Below, piece after piece: positions 63,476 to 64,000 of a stretch of 64,000 bases of DNA (within the stretch, counting starts at the first letter, position 1; each line of letters opens with the position of its first letter). The position numbers and the translations under genes are program-made. The notes below the pieces were generated by a model. It ran no database searches and was not told where the DNA came from. It worked only from the letters and a program-made list of their open reading frames with translations. This DNA is from an uncultured Microbacterium sp. (GTDB lineage: Bacteria; Actinomycetota; Actinomycetes; Actinomycetales; Microbacteriaceae). Where the stretch lies: positions 248,001 to 312,000 of the forward strand of contig NZ_CANKZA010000004.1 in NCBI RefSeq assembly GCF_947488465.1, written 5' to 3'.

Positions 63476-64000
63476 TCAGCCGACAATCTCGAGCTGCACG
63501 GGGGTTTCGAACTCGACACCGCCACCGGTCAGGGTCAGATCGACGACGTTGTCCTCCACATCGTCGACGGCGACCAGCGTCACGCGAGGCGCCATGTCAG
63601 CGGTGCACACCATGTCGGCCGGCGGGGCGCTGAAGGTCACCGTGATCTGGTTGCCCTCGGCAACGGTCGCGTCCTGCACCATCGGCGCACAGGAGGACGA
63701 ACCCCAGGTCAGAAGAGCGAACTGTCCGTCATCGATCCAGCCGGCAGACGGTGCGTACTCTTCGACCGGGCCACCCGAGTAGGCGTCGAGGTCGGTGTCG
63801 CCGCGCAGGTCGCCGTAGGTCACGACGAGCTCGAGCTCGAGGTCGCCGTTGACCCCTTCGGGCAGCTGCACGCCCGTCGCGCGCGGCACGAGGTCGCGCG
63901 TGCACGCCGTGTCACCGGCGGGGTCTTCGAGGGTCACTGCGACCGAACCGTCGGCCTGCAGAGTGACGCTGGATGCCGTGGGCACGCACGTGCTGGATCC
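63476..64000 (-). CDS. secreted/extracytoplasmic repeat protein (partial)
   Basis: The frame is open to the window edge; 174 codons are visible. Two copies of a domain can be seen: 'SSTCVPTASSVTLQADGSVAVTLEDPAG...ACTRDLVPRAT' and 'SSSCAPMVQDATVAEGNQITVTFSAPPA...VCTADMAPRVT'. Each has two cysteines at matching places, so each probably forms a disulfide outside the membrane. Strand-rich and acidic. The signal peptide and any anchor lie beyond the edge. Function unknown. Confidence 0.65.
   Translation of the reverse strand, partial: GSSTCVPTASSVTLQADGSVAVTLEDPAGDTACTRDLVPRATGVQLPEGVNGDLELELVVTYGDLRGDTDLDAYSGGPVEEYAPSAGWIDDGQFALLTWGSSSCAPMVQDATVAEGNQITVTFSAPPADMVCTADMAPRVTLVAVDDVEDNVVDLTLTGGGVEFETPVQLEIVG

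Overview
The window is high-GC actinobacterial DNA, most likely Microbacterium or a close relative in the Microbacteriaceae. The evidence is the GC level, GTG starts, many 4-base ATGA/GTGA gene overlaps, the recurring GGATGCC/GGCATCC heptamer, and the conserved chromosomal genes at the right (radA, clpC, argA-like acetyltransferase, transglutaminase/ATP-grasp operon). Everything here was read by eye; no database search was possible.

Layout. 1-3.0 kb: end of a PfkB sugar kinase, a small monooxygenase-fold protein, a Mrr-like nuclease, a winged-helix regulator and decayed fragments. 3.0-17.8 kb: the conjugation module of an integrative and conjugative element (ICE). It has a rightward, tightly overlapping operon (VirB8-position membrane protein, M23 peptidase, small pilin-like protein, TrbL/VirB6, SCO6880/PrgI-type protein, VirB4-type ATPase, ParA-like ATPase, VirD4/TraG coupling protein, DUF4913-like protein, SSB) and a leftward MobF relaxase-helicase. 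18.2-30.5 kb: a leftward-biased defence and accessory island with a DUF262 (GmrS-like) protein plus membrane partner, an unrecognised protein next to a coiled-coil/winged-helix protein, an N6-adenine methyltransferase plus nuclease, a TIR protein, a wrecked GIY-YIG gene and an unrecognised two-gene pair.

30.8-36.6 kb: insertion sequence scars flank a catabolic cassette (PxpA/LamB-YcsF protein, amidase, NCS1 transporter, GntR regulator) and a lipoprotein. 36.8-39.2 kb: a broken type I restriction-modification locus (hsdS truncated against a resolvase stub, hsdM frameshifted, no hsdR). 39.3-45.5 kb: ICE maintenance and integration, with a DUF6349-like protein, a zeta-toxin-like pair, a five-gene excisionase/glutaredoxin operon, a divergent regulator and a tyrosine integrase. 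The integrase abuts the 3' end of a tRNA-Ser(CGA) gene, the probable attachment site. The left attachment repeat was not found.

45.8-64 kb: ordinary chromosome with an MFS exporter, L-lactate dehydrogenase, radA, a SseB-like protein, a secreted protein, an acetyltransferase, the transglutaminase - ATP-grasp/alpha-E - transglutaminase operon, a zinc metallopeptidase, clpC, a DUF2975 / mini-protein / XRE regulator operon and a secreted protein cut by the window edge.

The genes fit an ICE that moves by a type IV secretion apparatus (mating-pair genes plus MobF relaxase), integrates at tRNA-Ser with a small int/xis switch driven by two overlapping divergent promoters, and carries defence and stabilisation cargo, part of it decaying. 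No CRISPR array, rRNA or riboswitch was seen.
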